Positions 22,882-35,900 of a stretch of 64,000 bases of DNA are shown one piece after another. Under the pieces are notes generated by a model that worked only from the letters and a program-made list of their open reading frames with translations, made no database searches and was not told where the DNA came from. The first letter of the stretch is position 1. Each line of letters opens with the position of its first letter. A program made the translations under genes and the position numbers. This stretch comes from Schistocephalus solidus (Eukaryota > Platyhelminthes > Cestoda > Diphyllobothriidea > Diphyllobothriidae): NCBI GenBank assembly GCA_017591395.1, contig WEDG01007613.1, forward strand, positions 35,327 through 99,326, written 5' to 3'.

Positions 22882-23646
22882 CTATAAAACGCGTAAGGTA
22901 TTTACGCCCATATGTAGAAGCATCTGCTTGAAGGTGTCGATGTTATTTCGATCTGGGTGCCAACCATTTTGGTCGATTATGAAACCGAGGTATTTCACAG
23001 ACAACATGAAAAAATTGTACTTGTTCAGATGCAAGCAGAAGCCATAGTCCCGAATCCGACTGAATACAGTCTCCAGATGTTGCAACAATCCATCTGTATT
23101 TGATCCAGTGACGATGATCTCAGCCAGATAGACAGCGGCTCCTTGAGTGCCCGTCAGCATGGTGTCCATAATTTGCTGGAAGATGGCGGGAGCGGTCTTG
23201 GCACCAAATGTCTACAGGTGAACTGGAACCAACCATGGTGAGTGTCAGAATAGTCAGAAACTCCCGGGATTCTTCGGCTACCTCGATTTGGATGTATATA
23301 ACAGATAGATCAATTTTGGCGAAACAAGCTCCACCATTTGGCTCAGCAAAAAGACCTTCCGGAAATATCGATGTATGCCCAGGGCGACATTGAGGCCGGT
23401 AGCGAAATCAGCACAGATTCGAACTTTGCCGGTAGCCCTCTTGGCGGCCACAATAGGCGCGACCCATGCGGAGTAATTAACTGGCTGAAGGCGCTCAGGT
23501 TCTTCGTCCACTACTGTAAGTGCGGCATAGGGTACTGGTCGTTTCGGTCGGAACACAGGTTGTGCATTCAAGTGTGCATTCATCTGGGTGCAGCAACCAA
23601 GGCCGTCTTGGAAAACTGAGGTGAATTTCTCCTGTAGAGTAGACAT
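22882..23646 (-). pseudogene. Ty3/gypsy reverse transcriptase remnant
   Basis: Two frames. 23278-23646 gives the N-terminal fingers (EKFTSVFQDGLGCCTQMNAH, VFRPKRPVPYAALTVVDEE, AWVAPIVAAKRATGKVRICA). 22882-23169 gives the palm and thumb (VYLAEIIVTGSN, LKYNFF-like segment, KYLGFIIDQNGWHPD). The catalytic YxDD is YLAE here, so both aspartates are lost. A frameshift and a short deletion separate the two. Confidence 0.9.
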
Positions 23647-24012
23647 CAGCTTTGAAGCCCGCTCATTCGATTTGACGGGACATAGCCAAAATTACTGCAC
23701 ACTATTGCAAACACGATTAAGTGGCCATTCCAGGAGACCGCGTGTATCGATCCAGTCAAGGCCAAGTAAGTTAATGTTCGGGCGGTTGGTGAGGAAGCAT
23801 GTTCATTTGAATTGAATACCATCAAAAGAAACGTCACATTTAGGCTCACTCGGGAGCCGGAGAGTTCCTCCATAAAAATCCAGCGCTTTCGTGTTAGATT
23901 TGATCATTGGAGGCCGTCCAATCATGTGCAAAGTACACTTGGAGATGAGTGTGATAAAGATGATAGAGACACTTTGGACCGGAGTTAACTGAAGAGCATT
24001 TGGGACGCCCAT
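23646..24012 (-). pseudogene. Ty3/gypsy protease remnant
   Basis: Pieces TLISKCTLHMIGRPPMIKS, GGTLRLPSEPKCDVSFDG and LTYLALTGSI correspond to a retroviral-type aspartic protease. The D-T/S-G active site is not recognisable (SIIFITLISK), and the domain is split over two frames. Confidence 0.7.
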
Positions 24013-24059
24013 CCTCCTACTGCATACCTTTGATTTAGAGGGTCGGCCTGCTGGACAGT

Positions 24060-24540
24060 AATCTTACTTGAGCCCTCGCTCATGGCATTTCTGACAAACG
24101 TACTTCTTGAATGGACAGAAGCGAACGAAATGCAAATGACCGCATTGGTGGTTTTCTGGCGGTTGACTCTTGGGACTTCTGTAGTGACATCGACTTTGCA
24201 TGGGTGATGGCACGAACGCTGGTGGTGGCAAGTGAGGAAATGGGTTGTTCCATAATATCAGAATCCTAGTTGAGATGCTTGATTCGCTGACGTTCGGCAG
24301 TCAATGTCTGTAGGGTGGAGTCGGGGTCCTGTTCAATTTTGCTGAGCAGACGGGTTCTGGTTTCAGTATCGCAGGGTGCCTGAAGAGCGCACACGAAGAC
24401 GAGGCACTTGAATTGATCTTCTGTCATCGATCGTAACTTGAAATTTTCACACTTGCGGTTGCCAATAATGGCGAGCATCAGAAAATCGTCTGCATCGTTC
24501 TTCACCAGTTTGAGGCACTGGTATCGGATAGTGAACAGTG
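24060..24540 (-). pseudogene. Ty3/gypsy gag and zinc-knuckle remnant
   Basis: 24266-24505 reads LRSMTEDQFKCLVFVCALQ, DTETRTRLLSKIEQDPDST and LTAERQRI, a gag segment. Downstream (24060-24160) a different frame reads CGHLHFVRFCPFKKYVCQKC, a Cys/His knuckle with C-x3-H and C-x2-C spacing typical of flatworm gypsy nucleocapsids. Confidence 0.8.
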
Positions 24541-26718
24541 ATGACTTCTCCCCGAAGTCTCTGAAAGTTGTTTAATGGTTTCATCAAATGTGAAATCACT
24601 AGGTTTCTTCAATTATTGTTCTGAAAAATACTTTCAAAATAAAGTGCGTTCCTCTTACTATCAACTAACTTCACTCACTCCCTCTCAGAATACGTGGGAC
24701 GATGCGTGCAAACGAGCAGGTGTGCGCTCTTAGGCAAATGGGTGCTTTCAAGCGCTGCCAGCAGAACCGTGGTAACCGTTAAGGTGCCCATTTTCCACTT
24801 GTCCTCTACCTCCGCACGTGACTTGGCTCCAACGTGGCGATAGCTTGAAGGTCTTCGCTGATTGGTTGGAGGCGGACAAAACTCATGCACACACACACCT
24901 CACACCATGACCAATAGCATCAAGCCGGCTTGTCATAACAGTGGCTGCCAACATTTTTTTGAGCCAGTTGTACACTCCCTTGATGCAAAAGATATCCTGT
25001 TAGCTCTGTCTCCCCTAAATTGAACTTGAGGAACTTCGTCGTTGTCAACTGACGCAGCCCGACAAAGCCCTGAATGCACTACAACGATATGTGCAGCCGA
25101 AACTACTAGATATCCTGTCGCGTTTGAGATGTCCATAGGCGCCACCTAGTTACCCAAACACACTGCTACGTCCTAGCAACAAAGGGAATCGTGTTTCAGA
25201 TTACTTTCAACCAAAAGCCTTCCCTTCTGATGATTCTATCTGCAAACTGTTGATAACGTTCAGCAAAAAAACTGGTGACACGAATATCTTATTGGAGGAT
25301 ACGGGTGCTTGTGGAACTTTAGTTTTCGCTGACAAATGGTAAGTACGTCAAAAGCACAAACACTTTCAATCCCTTAGACGCTACGTTGAAAGACTAACAA
25401 TTAAAAACAACCGTCTGTGACAAGCCCATGACCTTACTCATACTTCGTGCAGCTATGACCATGCATGATCTAGCTGGCCTCATCGATGTCGCGATTTATA
25501 CATTTTCACGCGTAACGATCCTCAGCAGCGGAGACGGAAGACCCAAGAAGGGCTTCGAATTCTTGATGAACTGCAACATGACAATACAGCACAGCTCAAC
25601 CGTCGTGAAAAAAATAGGCGTCAGATGCACGCTACTTGGCATTCGTTCAGTAGGCGGTCGAAAAAGTCTTCCCAGCTTTTATCGACTTACGTACAATTCA
25701 AGTGTAGAGCGGACAGCACTTTGGTGGATAGGCGCTCACCGATCGGTAACAGGACTCAGTGGTATTCTGATATCACTTCCCTACGTTTTATACAGTCCGG
25801 CGTAATTACATACGAACAGACCAGAGCAAGGTCAAACAAAACTTAACAAAATTGATCATACATTGTCCGACAACGCACTCAGTTCACGGTTAAGCGTAGG
25901 AGCTACCAGACGAAACAAACCCGCCGAGGCTAAATCACCCTGCGCTCAGGTGAAAATTCAATGTAAGCGTTTGCCACAGCAGCCAAAGAAGAAAAGATAG
26001 ACCGGCCCCATGGTCAAAGGCTCGAAGAGACATTTGTATTTCCGTTCATTTTTGTGAAGGTCAGGCTTTGACAGCGGTTGGCCGATAAAAACCCATAAAT
26101 TAGTAAAGCACTTCTCCTTACAAAATAATAATCCCGAAAAACAAATTTTCAAACTAGTACGCACAAGAAGTGGTGTGCCAATGTCATTGAAACCACAACG
26201 CTGCCTTGACAAACAAAAACAAATTGTTAGTCACTGGAGCCTTTAAAACTCCAATGGATAGAAGTAAATTAGGCACAATTCAGGAGATAAGTAAAAGAAA
26301 CGGGCGGCTCGTAAAATGCAATTAGTAATAAGGCGATAACTGTAATATAAATGTATCATCACCAAGTGCTTCATTGTAATTAAAGTTCACAGCATATGTG
26401 GACCGTCCACAGCATTGCTAACAATGTCAGAATATCAATAAGAAGCGGGATTGTGTACGCTGAAGTTGAAATAAATGCGCGTGCAACCACCAGGTGGATA
26501 AATGCTCCGAGCACTGCGCACCACCAACCGACAGGCTCGATACAGAAACAAATTTTGGGATAAAAAGACCCGGCTGTTAAAGCTGCATGGCAGAGCAGAA
26601 TTCAGAAGAACTTAAGGCGCGAATTGATGTACATTAGAGGGCGGTGAGTTCGGGAAACGGTCGATTGAAGACGAGGGACGGAGGAGGGGAGGGGGAGGCG
26701 GAACAAGACCACAGGCCT
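24541..26718. other. intergenic region between gypsy fragment and cyclase 3' end
   Basis: No gene recognised. 24600-24960 could include a remnant of the gypsy 5' LTR, because it lies just upstream of gag in element orientation, but I see no matching 3' LTR to prove it. Confidence 0.4.
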
Positions 26719-29700
26719 TTAACGTAGGCTGACGCTGAAGTTGGTTGCACGGAGGCCCAGCTGTGGATCACTGGCGCTGCGATGAGGCGTGCGAATGCAG
26801 AGTAGTCGGAGGCCAAGGCCGGAGGGCCTACCGGCGGCGGCGGTCCCGACGACGGTGGAACGACAGACGGAGGGTCTACGCGACAGCGGAGGTGAGGAGT
26901 GTCGTGTGGAGGGGCTTACACTGCTGACACAGCCCGGCATAACGTAGGGCTGCAGTTCGAGCGGTAGCAGTCTCCGCACCTGCGCAGCCCGACGTCTTAG
27001 GAGACTGCAATGCGGCCGGCGACAGCGGCGCCGTTTTCCCGAATGCTGGTGCGTTCCAAGCACCGGCGGCACCGTGTCAGCCTTTGATTCCTCGTCTTTC
27101 TCTTCCTCCGCCGCATCCTCCTCCTCTTCAGCAGAAGAGGATGAGAAGGAGGTGCCAGCGATTGCGGAGGAGGGCGCCACGGACTCCGAGGAGACGTCGG
27201 AGGCTCCACCGCTGGAGATTCTGCCGGAAGAAAGAAAGTCACCCTCAAAGTCCGCCTCACGCAAAAGTTCCTCATCAACATCAAAGGTGGCCGAGGTCAG
27301 ACAGTCTACGCTCTGAGAACGCGCATGTCCGCTGGCCAGAGACCAAGGTATTAGCAGACGAGATCCGTGGTGATGTGCCTTCGGCTGGGAATTGCGGTTG
27401 GGCTCAAAGTCAGTGTCAGCAAAGTCGCTTTCAAAAGCCTCAGAGTTCATGCCAGTGGTTGCTGGGGGATTGAAGCTTGGAGAGACGGCGGCGGCTACAG
27501 GCGGATGTTGGCGCACGGGTAGCGGATCGGGGAGCAAGAAGAGGGGTTTTGAGGAGCCCACGGATGGAGCGAGACTATCGCTGTAGGAGACCGGTTCTTG
27601 GTCTGAAAGAGAGGAGGAGCGGGCGAAAGTACCAGAGGAAAAAAACACGTCAAAGAAGCAAGCACACACACAGAGGGGCGGTCTAAGCATCAAGACTGAC
27701 CTTCACTATCGACTGAGAGGACGGAACGCCAGCCGAGAGCCTGGAATCGCTGACAAATGCGACGTGCCTCATTTACAATTTCCGCATCAAAGGGGGTGAT
27801 TACACTGAGGGGCAACGGAGAGGCACGTGAACGACCCGCAGAACGTCCAGGTTTCCAACCTGTAGGTTGATTACGCTGTTGATATTGATGTCCAGGAGGA
27901 GTCATTACAGAGGTCTGGAGTGCGGCATCGAGCCGTCGCCGCAATACCATGGCGACTTTGCCGTGGCGCAAGCGCCTACTGTAATCACCGAGTCTGTCTT
28001 GCTGAGGTGGCCGTCGCTCTGAACCCCGTCCAGAAAAGCTATTTACACATTTATCATACTCAGAGCTAAAAGAAAGAGAGAATGAAATGAACATTGCTCA
28101 ACCTTTGATGCAAAAGTGAAAAGTTCAAAGAGGTTAAAACTGCCGTTTACCAGTAAGTGCCTGAGAGCTTCGCTTCTGCTGGTGAAAAGGAGACGTGCGA
28201 CTGAAATGTAGGCGCCGCATACACCTCACCATTTGTAAGGGGCCGATAGACTTCACGAAGTTGGGGCAAATTGTCATATGCCCCCGTCAGCTGAAGCATG
28301 TTCGAAAAACCATCGGCACGAGTACATTGAAAGTTGGGAAGGTGTACAGGTGCAATATCAGGGAGACAGGAACATTTGCCTTCGTCTCCGTTGGCCACTG
28401 AATTGGGCGGCAACGATGCATCGCTCGGAGGTGCGTAGTCACCTCGGTGGCCATTGAGGGGCTGCGAAGACGAAAAAAGCTACTTAATACATATAAGTAA
28501 CAGGAGGTTCATCATTAAAGTAAGGAAGGAAACGCAGCCAAGTCCATGGTGCAGAGAAAACTTAACAGTCAACTTACTTCATTCAGGTGACCACCACGAG
28601 GAAGATTGTAGCAGTCACCATTTCGGCAACAACTAGCCGCCTTAGAGACAGAAGACGGGGCACAGCTAAATTCAGACAGGTCATCTTCAATTGGACCACC
28701 AGTCTCGACAAGCAGGGAGTCAGTCATCTGGTCGTTCGTGCACGGTTCCATCCCACAACAGTCCACGGTATCAGGTTGTCCAGGCGGAATATTGCTTCCA
28801 CTAAACTCACAACTCCTGTCCTTCTCAGACATCCACGAACTTTCCATTCCCGAAGGGGGTCTGGTCATTTCTTCGTCCATTTCTGACCTAGTGAGAACGG
28901 AGGCGGAGGGCGAATTCTGTGTGGCCTCATCGTCGCCGAAATCAGTCGTCATTCCGTCATCTGAGCAATTTCAAAATGAGTGGGGAAGGGTCAGCAGAAA
29001 GAAATGAGTTGGTGACGGCAGAGGAATTTTCACGACATACAATGGGACTCACAATCTGACTGTCTTCCGACGGAGGGAATAACTCGAGTACTCACAAGGT
29101 CAAGGGAGGCGGAAGTCTTGAAAGTAGCCGACGGCAGACAACCGATTTTCTGCAGGGGAGTATTAAGTAATAGACATGCAGCATGGCTACTGGCAACAGA
29201 CTTAGTAGAAAGGTTAAATAGGAAATAAAAAAACATACAGCATCGCTGGTTGAAGAGGCCGAACCAAAAGGATAGGATTGGAATTGTTGTTGGGAGGTTG
29301 GCTGTGAAGGGCTATGCTTTAGGGGAGTCGTAGGCAAAAAGGCACCGAAGCTGGCCGGTGGGTCATAAGAAAGTCCCGAGGAAAATTGAAGAATGCCCAG
29401 AGGAGTGCTCGGTCTCTTGTAGTCAGGGAAAATCGGTCCGTCTCTGAGGTCAGGCAAGAAAATACAGAAAAGACGCAAACGATAGCGTAACGTCGACGCA
29501 GTAATTTCTACAGACCCCAATAAAATCACCCAAATAGCAACCCATGACGATCTTCTTCGGTCGAACTTCGGAGTTGATGATTCCATTTGAGATTGTAGAA
29601 ATAACACTAATCATTAGTAATAGTAGTTAAACTGTGATTCCCAGGAAGAAGAGGCGATCACGAGGCGCGAGGAAGCAAGCTACAGTTTCGGAGACCCTTT

Positions 29701-32700
29701 TCATAAACGGAATGATTTTGGCTGACAAGGCTCTTTTTTACACTTTTTTGTGGCATTCAATTTCGTTCAATGAACGCTCGCGGATAGATGTTGGCTCTGA
29801 AAAGCTCACACAGAAGCTTCGTCTCGTCCCGTGTGGCGGTTGGCGTGATGCAGTGTCGTCGACACGTCGCTTGTGTTGCAGCAGATGTTTGCTCTTGTAA
29901 CCCATTTCGACGTATTTGTCGGTTTTCGGTAGACTGCCGTCGCCATTTTGCCGTCTGGTAGATGACAGACTAGAACATCCAAGAACGGAAGCCTGATCTC
30001 TGTTTCTACTTCCATCGGATGTGCAACTATGTTGGGGAAACTGGCCGATAGATTCAAACACGAATGTACGAGCATCAGCTGCCAGTACGAAGGTAAGACC
30101 CAAAGGCAGATGTGACAACCAATGCCGCGCAGATGGGCCACGTCTTCAACTTTGACGCCATTGAAATCGTGGGCCAAGGCGAGGATCACACGTCAAGGCA
30201 GGTAAAAGAAGCCTGGATATCCACCGACCGCTCAGTCAACCGCCACAGTACTTTGCCTGCCCCATATCTGGTCTTACGAACCCTCTTGACAGGACACCAC
30301 CGGGGCGTAGAACATTCGGGGCCGCCGATTATCTCCGTAACCAACGAGGACGGGGGCGGAACAAGCCGTCGTGAAAGGTCGGCCGACTCAAACACGCAGC
30401 CTGTCAGCGGCAAAGATACGCTTATACCGAGAGCGGTGAGCATGACTGTTCAGGCTCTGAAGATGGGTAGACAAAACACCTACCCGAAACGTCCGACACC
30501 TAATAAACATCTCCCAGTGAACGCCTCTTCTTCCTTTGAACCTCCACAGTCACACTCGGAGGAGTTCAAGTGTGATAAGTCAAAGCGTACGTGTGCATTG
30601 GCCTAGAATTATTCTGCAGGCCTCGGATCAATGCTCCAAATGTTCAAAGTTAAAGAATAAAACAACAGTGAGGACCACTTCAACGAATGAGACCTTCCCT
30701 GGAGCTTTTTATGCAATACCCACTCTCCACGCATTTCGTCATCAAATATGGTAGGCAGCAGCCAGACAGGACAACGAGAACGGTAAGCATGACTGCTGAG
30801 GCCCTGAAGATCGGCGAACACCTCTTCTTCCTTCGACCATTACCTTGGAAAGGATTACCGTCAAAGACAGAACAGGCGAGGATATCTAGTCTGTTCCCAG
30901 TTATACTTCATGTCCTGGCCAAAGCTCCAAAGTATGTTAAGCTGTCCGAGGAGTTCGGCCGGAGCCCGAATCTCAAGAAATTAAAGGCAGGGTACACTCG
31001 AACGGCTGAATTGCGCTCGATGCCTATCCAGATCAGTAAACGCCAGTCCCGTGATACTCGAAAGCTATCCATGGCATCAGTGCCCCGGACCGATGGGGAC
31101 ACGAAAAAAAGGACGATTGCCATCAAAATACAGGTGCACACACTAACCTTATCTGGATGCGGGATTTACGCAAAAATTATGTCCACTTCAGCACAAAGGC
31201 ACAAGCACAGAGATAAGTACATCCAGAAACCAGCATTTTTTCCATCGAACTTATCTAGAACGTAACTAAAAGGTACGAAATACCCAACACCCCTAAAAAG
31301 CGCTTCAGCCCAAAGCTCCAAAGCAGGGCAATAAAAATATTTACTCTTAAACAGAAGCAAATGTAACTTACGACGCTGTAACCTCAGACGCAATGACACT
31401 GCGAGAGGCCGCATCAAATTGTTCCAACTGGGTCGGAGCATCCGACATGCGGACATCACGAAGCCACTGCATGTCAGCATCGAGGTCAGGACAGCAGCTC
31501 GGCAAAGTCCAGGGAACCTCAGACACACCTTGGCCGACAGCCCCATGATTGTCAACGTCCATGATCAGGAGATTATTATGCGACTCAGCCAGTGATTCGT
31601 ACTCATTGTCAGTATAAAGAGGGTTATTGTGGTGAAAGGAGTCCGTAGTTTCTGAGCTAGCGTTCAGCTTCTTCGGTAACCTCGGAGCGGACAAGCCGAC
31701 CGAGGCGCTTTCAAAACCAGGGCTCCCCTGTTCTGCATTAGCATCAGCCTCAACATCGGACAGATTCTTCGAGGAGAGGCTGGTTACTTCGCCGACGGAA
31801 CTGGCACAAGCACGCTCAGCAGCCAAAAAGAGGTCCTCCGAGTTCATGGATTCTGGACGCAGGTCAGGCGATCTGGGCACTTCGAGGAAAACAGCCTCCT
31901 TTCCATGACTTGGAGGATCCTGTGGGGAGGGGCGGAAAAGAGTAGGTAGTCAAAGAAAAATCACCTATTTAAAAATGCATGCTGAAAAGATGCCGCAGTA
32001 GACAGAGACCTGAACTCCGTTGAAGCGACCGGGTACAGCGTAGACATTCGTTGACTTGGCACTGACTGGGTTTGCAGCCCGGATGAAACTGGAGTCTAGC
32101 GTATCGTGGATGTTATTGGTCACACAGTAGGGGGAGGCTTTGAGCGATTTAGCCTGCTGAATCGACTGACCTATACTAGTAAGCTCAGGAGATTGTTGCG
32201 TAGGTGCTGTCATTCCATGCACTCTACTGAATCCCATCACAGGGCTGGGGCTCGGCGGCATAAGGTGGGGCTGCGCGTAGCCATTCACAATCTGGACCGG
32301 AGTAACGAATCGACCTGTGGAAAAAAACGCAAATTTGAACAGCCTACCAATAGAAGCGCGTAGAAGTTATTTAAGAGCAATAAATAACCACCTCGATCAA
32401 CGGTATCCTGCATGTCAGAAGGCGGTTTGATGGACGAGGAAGAGTAGTGTTCCGCCCAGACAGGTGTGTCTGGAGCATCCACAGAAGGTGAACGCAAAAT
32501 GCCCATGTCTCTGTGTGCGGCAGCCTCTGGACGTGAAGTGGGCGAGGCGAACTTGTGATTGACGCCAGATGCCTGTCCGCGAGAGAATGAGTGGAGTGTG
32601 TGTAGAAAAGAGAAACGGTGAGTACAAAAAGGTCCGCTGGCGGTATTTTGGAGGAAGAGGGAGAGGGGGAACTCACGTTAAGCACTACCTCTCCGGCGGT

Positions 32701-32928
32701 CACATAGGTTCGCTTGTGAGGCGGAAGGGGTGGCGGAGGCGGAACGCTGGAGGCGGGGTCACCTGCGTCTCCTCCCCCGCCAAAAGCAGCGGGATGCGAC
32801 GGCAGAGGGGAACTCTTCTGCGGACAGCTGACAACTAGCTGTTCCGACATGCGGTGGTGAAGGCGACGGTATGTGGACGGCGTGACGAAGGTGGCGTTGA
32901 CTTTTGTGTCCATCAGGTGCGATGCGGC
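26719..32928 (-). CDS. cyclase C-terminal tail exons (10 exons)
   Basis: Ten in-phase exons downstream of C2 encode about 1180 residues rich in Ser, Pro, Glu, Asp and Asn, with no domain I recognise. Noticeable parts: a proline run SSVPPPPPLPPHKR (exon 32677-32928), acidic/Ser stretches such as SSSSAEEEEDAAEEEKDEES (last exon), and a basic patch GKRRRCRRPHCSLLRRRAA near the C-terminus. The phase chain 0,0,1,0,2,0,1,0,2,1 fits at every border, the main evidence that these belong to the cyclase transcript. The tail is far longer than that of vertebrate cyclases; it is probably disordered and regulatory. A separate gene starting within it cannot be excluded. Confidence 0.72.
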
Positions 32929-35900
32929 CTGCAAAAATGGAAAGTATTGGTTGACGAGTACAGTGTCCTTCGAATTTTAGCGTCAAAAAACAGTGACAGT
33001 AATATCTGAAAACCCAGTACGGTAAGTGGGGACTATAAATCTTCAGGACTAGCGGGGAAAAGAAAGCTTAAGGGGAGAGAGTAACCGGTAATAAGCATGT
33101 TTCCAACATCCGACGATATCACCACCCTGAAGTGATAGACAATTTTGGCGCCTCAAATTAGACAACACACACCTACATACTGCATGCCCGAGAGACACGA
33201 TTCATTCAAACAAGCATAATATGCTGAACAAACACGTTGTAAAATGGGGAAGGGGGGCAGGAGAAAATTTCGAGTTTTGCAGAAATAATCGACTAAAGTG
33301 AAAAAAATAGTGGATGTGAACAGAATAAGACGCCAAAAAAATCACGTCTCCCATAAGACTAGCGTGCAAAGTAACCTACACGTTCTTGGCGATCGACACT
33401 GCCCCGCTGTCTGAGGGGATGCTGCTGGTGATCGCGGCCAGTTGGCGAGAGACAGGTCTTCAAGTGGCGCATAAATGAGCCAAACCGTTCCAATTCACAG
33501 ACCTCCGAGGGCCACACATAGAGGCCACAGTCGCCATCTAGCTCAATCCGACGTGCAGCACTGACCGGCAAAGGGTCTGCCAAATGGGACTTGGACAGAG
33601 CAGAAACGAAGCGTGTTGAGGCCAGAATCATAGACCGCTCAATTGAGAGACCCTCGTAGAGGGTCGACCCGTCATCTGTTGTTGACTGCTGTTGTGAAGC
33701 AAGGCACAACGCATATCGTAGGGTCTCCTCAACGACAACGAGCTTCGGTCTGGCCTGGCCAACAATACCCATGATCGTGGGACCAACGTGAAGCCCTAAA
33801 AGGTTCAATCATTGGGGAAAGATATGAAATATGAGAAAAGCCGAAGGTGCGTTTGACTCGGATAGGAACTTGGGGCCATTGAGCAAAACGGGCTTTCAAT
33901 GGAAATTATCAGCTGGTGAAGAGGCAGTTGATTTTTGACAATCAAAGAAGCAAATTAACCTTTCTATTAGTCAACTAGTTCGTTTTGAGAGAAGAGGTGT
34001 GAGGATGCTAACAAGCGGCACGGCGATTACTGTGAGATACTTTGCGGTGGCAATATGGGGGGTACATAATTTGGACTTAAATCCCGGAGTCTAGCATGCT
34101 GACATTTCCACTGAAAATGCTTAGCATCCCCCGCCGCGACAGTATTAATTTACAACATGAAAAAAGGTTTGCCAACGGGCCTGCACGATTTTTGACACCC
34201 AAATATCCATCATTTTACATCAGTTACGCTTACCAAGAAACAATTAATTCACGCGGAGCGAGGTATAATGCGCTAACCGGTGGGTGTTACCACGTCTTAT
34301 CGGGCCTTTCCCAATCATTGCCTCCAAAAGGCAATGCTGAGATGTGCCAAACCCGAAACTCAAGTACGTGCAAAATCTCCAATATATACTCACTTGATTC
34401 GAGAAAAAACAGAGGCAGATAATTTGGAAAGTGGATTTAAGAATTGGTGCGCAATTGCATGCAAGTTCGAATACACTGGACATACCAATCTCCACGTAGT
34501 AAAGGTCATCCGAACGCTTGGCCTGAGACCGTAATTCATCAAATACACGCTTGAGCAGTTGTGCGAAATAGGCCAAATGGACTAAATGATCACCTTCAGT
34601 ACAGTTACCCTGAAGCGACAAAAGGATGCGGAATCGGCTGGATAGGAAGGCTGGGAGCAGAGAAAAGCTAAGAAGCAAATATGCAAGACATAAACGCACC
34701 TCTGAATGTGGTGGGCAGAGGCCACTGGCAAACACCAGCGTAGGACCCACACAGTAGACCTTGAGCAGAGTCGGAAAACCATGATCCGAGAAGGTGCTCA
34801 TGAATTCGGAATCTTTTTCCAAGGCCTTCAGAGTATCATCGATCAAACGGTCACCCGAGTGGTAGGTCTGTGGGAATCCACAGCTCGCCAGATCATCAAT
34901 AAGACAAATGAGTTTGTTGAGACGGCGCACGCAGTCAGCGACAACCGTTGCCTCTCGTGAACGATTGCTGTTGCTGCTGAGGGAATTGTGGCGCTCGAGG
35001 CGACCGCGGACGGTTGACCCGGCACGAATGGAAACGGCCATCACACCGGTGTCATCGTAACCCTGCGAGACCAAACCCAAGGGGTTGCCATAATAGGGAT
35101 CCAGAAGGTCTACCAGATTGTGACGAGGAGCACAGTTGGCTAGGAGGCGAGCCAAGGCGAAGCGGGATCCTGTGAGCCGGCGTTTCTGACGCAAAATCTA
35201 TTCGAAAATCAAGACGTTATTGTGATTTATAAGTACGCCTGAATTCTAGAAAGTAGGCATTTTAGCGTTAATTCTGCTTACCAGACCCGTCCAGTTATCG
35301 GTCCATAGGTTGAGTTTGCGAGCTTGCCAAGGCAGGAAGCAAATGAGGAGAACGAAGACGAGGTGCGCGAACGTGAAATCAGCAAAAACATGGGCCCACA
35401 GCAGAGAACGAACAGGATTCAGATGGGCAGGTCTAAAAAGAGCAGAAAAACCATGATCAGGATTCAATGACTGACAGAAAGTACACGTCGAATCGAAGAG
35501 GACCTAGAAATCCTACATTTCTCCCCGAAAAAAGTTTATTCTCAGGGAGCGCAAACCACGGCCATCAAAGGGTGAGAAAATGTGGCGTCTTTAATAATAA
35601 AATAACCAATCCATAAAATCCACTACAGCATAAAAAGACATCACACAAAATTCACAAACGCACTAGCCTAAAAAAGATACCGATAGTAAGTTGAAGTAGT
35701 GTAGGACATAGAAAAGAGGCATATAAATTCCGAAGAAATGTAATGGAGGTTTTCCCCAACAGGTCTTTCAAGGAATTTGCAAAATGCTACTCCGAAACTG
35801 ACAACTGATACTGAAAAAGGATTGCCGGGCAATGATTGCTAAATAACCAATAACGATTTCAGGGGGAAGTGCAATTGCGTTTTCAAAGGCATTACCTGTA

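Larger units (their letters stand above)
22433..24540 (-). mobile_element. degenerate Ty3/gypsy LTR retrotransposon fragment
   Basis: Reading on the minus strand from 24540 downward, the order is gag, zinc knuckle, protease, reverse transcriptase, RNase H, the canonical Ty3/gypsy order. The fragment stops after RNase H; no integrase is seen and neither LTR was identified. Frames shift repeatedly and the RT catalytic box is destroyed, so the copy is dead. Style and motifs (QPVNYSAW, RPKRPVPYAAL, RRPPMI-type protease flank) resemble flatworm gypsy elements, but the clade is not determined. It lies between the convergent genes. Confidence 0.9.

Noticed and set aside
24590..24960. Gypsy 5' LTR
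   Set aside because: Right position, but no second LTR, no TG..CA ends with flanking duplication that I could confirm.
27074..27686. Plus-strand open frames opposite the last cyclase exon
   Set aside because: Antisense shadows of a GC-rich, Ser/Glu-coding exon; the minus-strand frame fits all splice phases.
30687..31265. 192-codon plus-strand open frame
   Set aside because: No motif, lies antisense in a cyclase intron beside retroelement debris.
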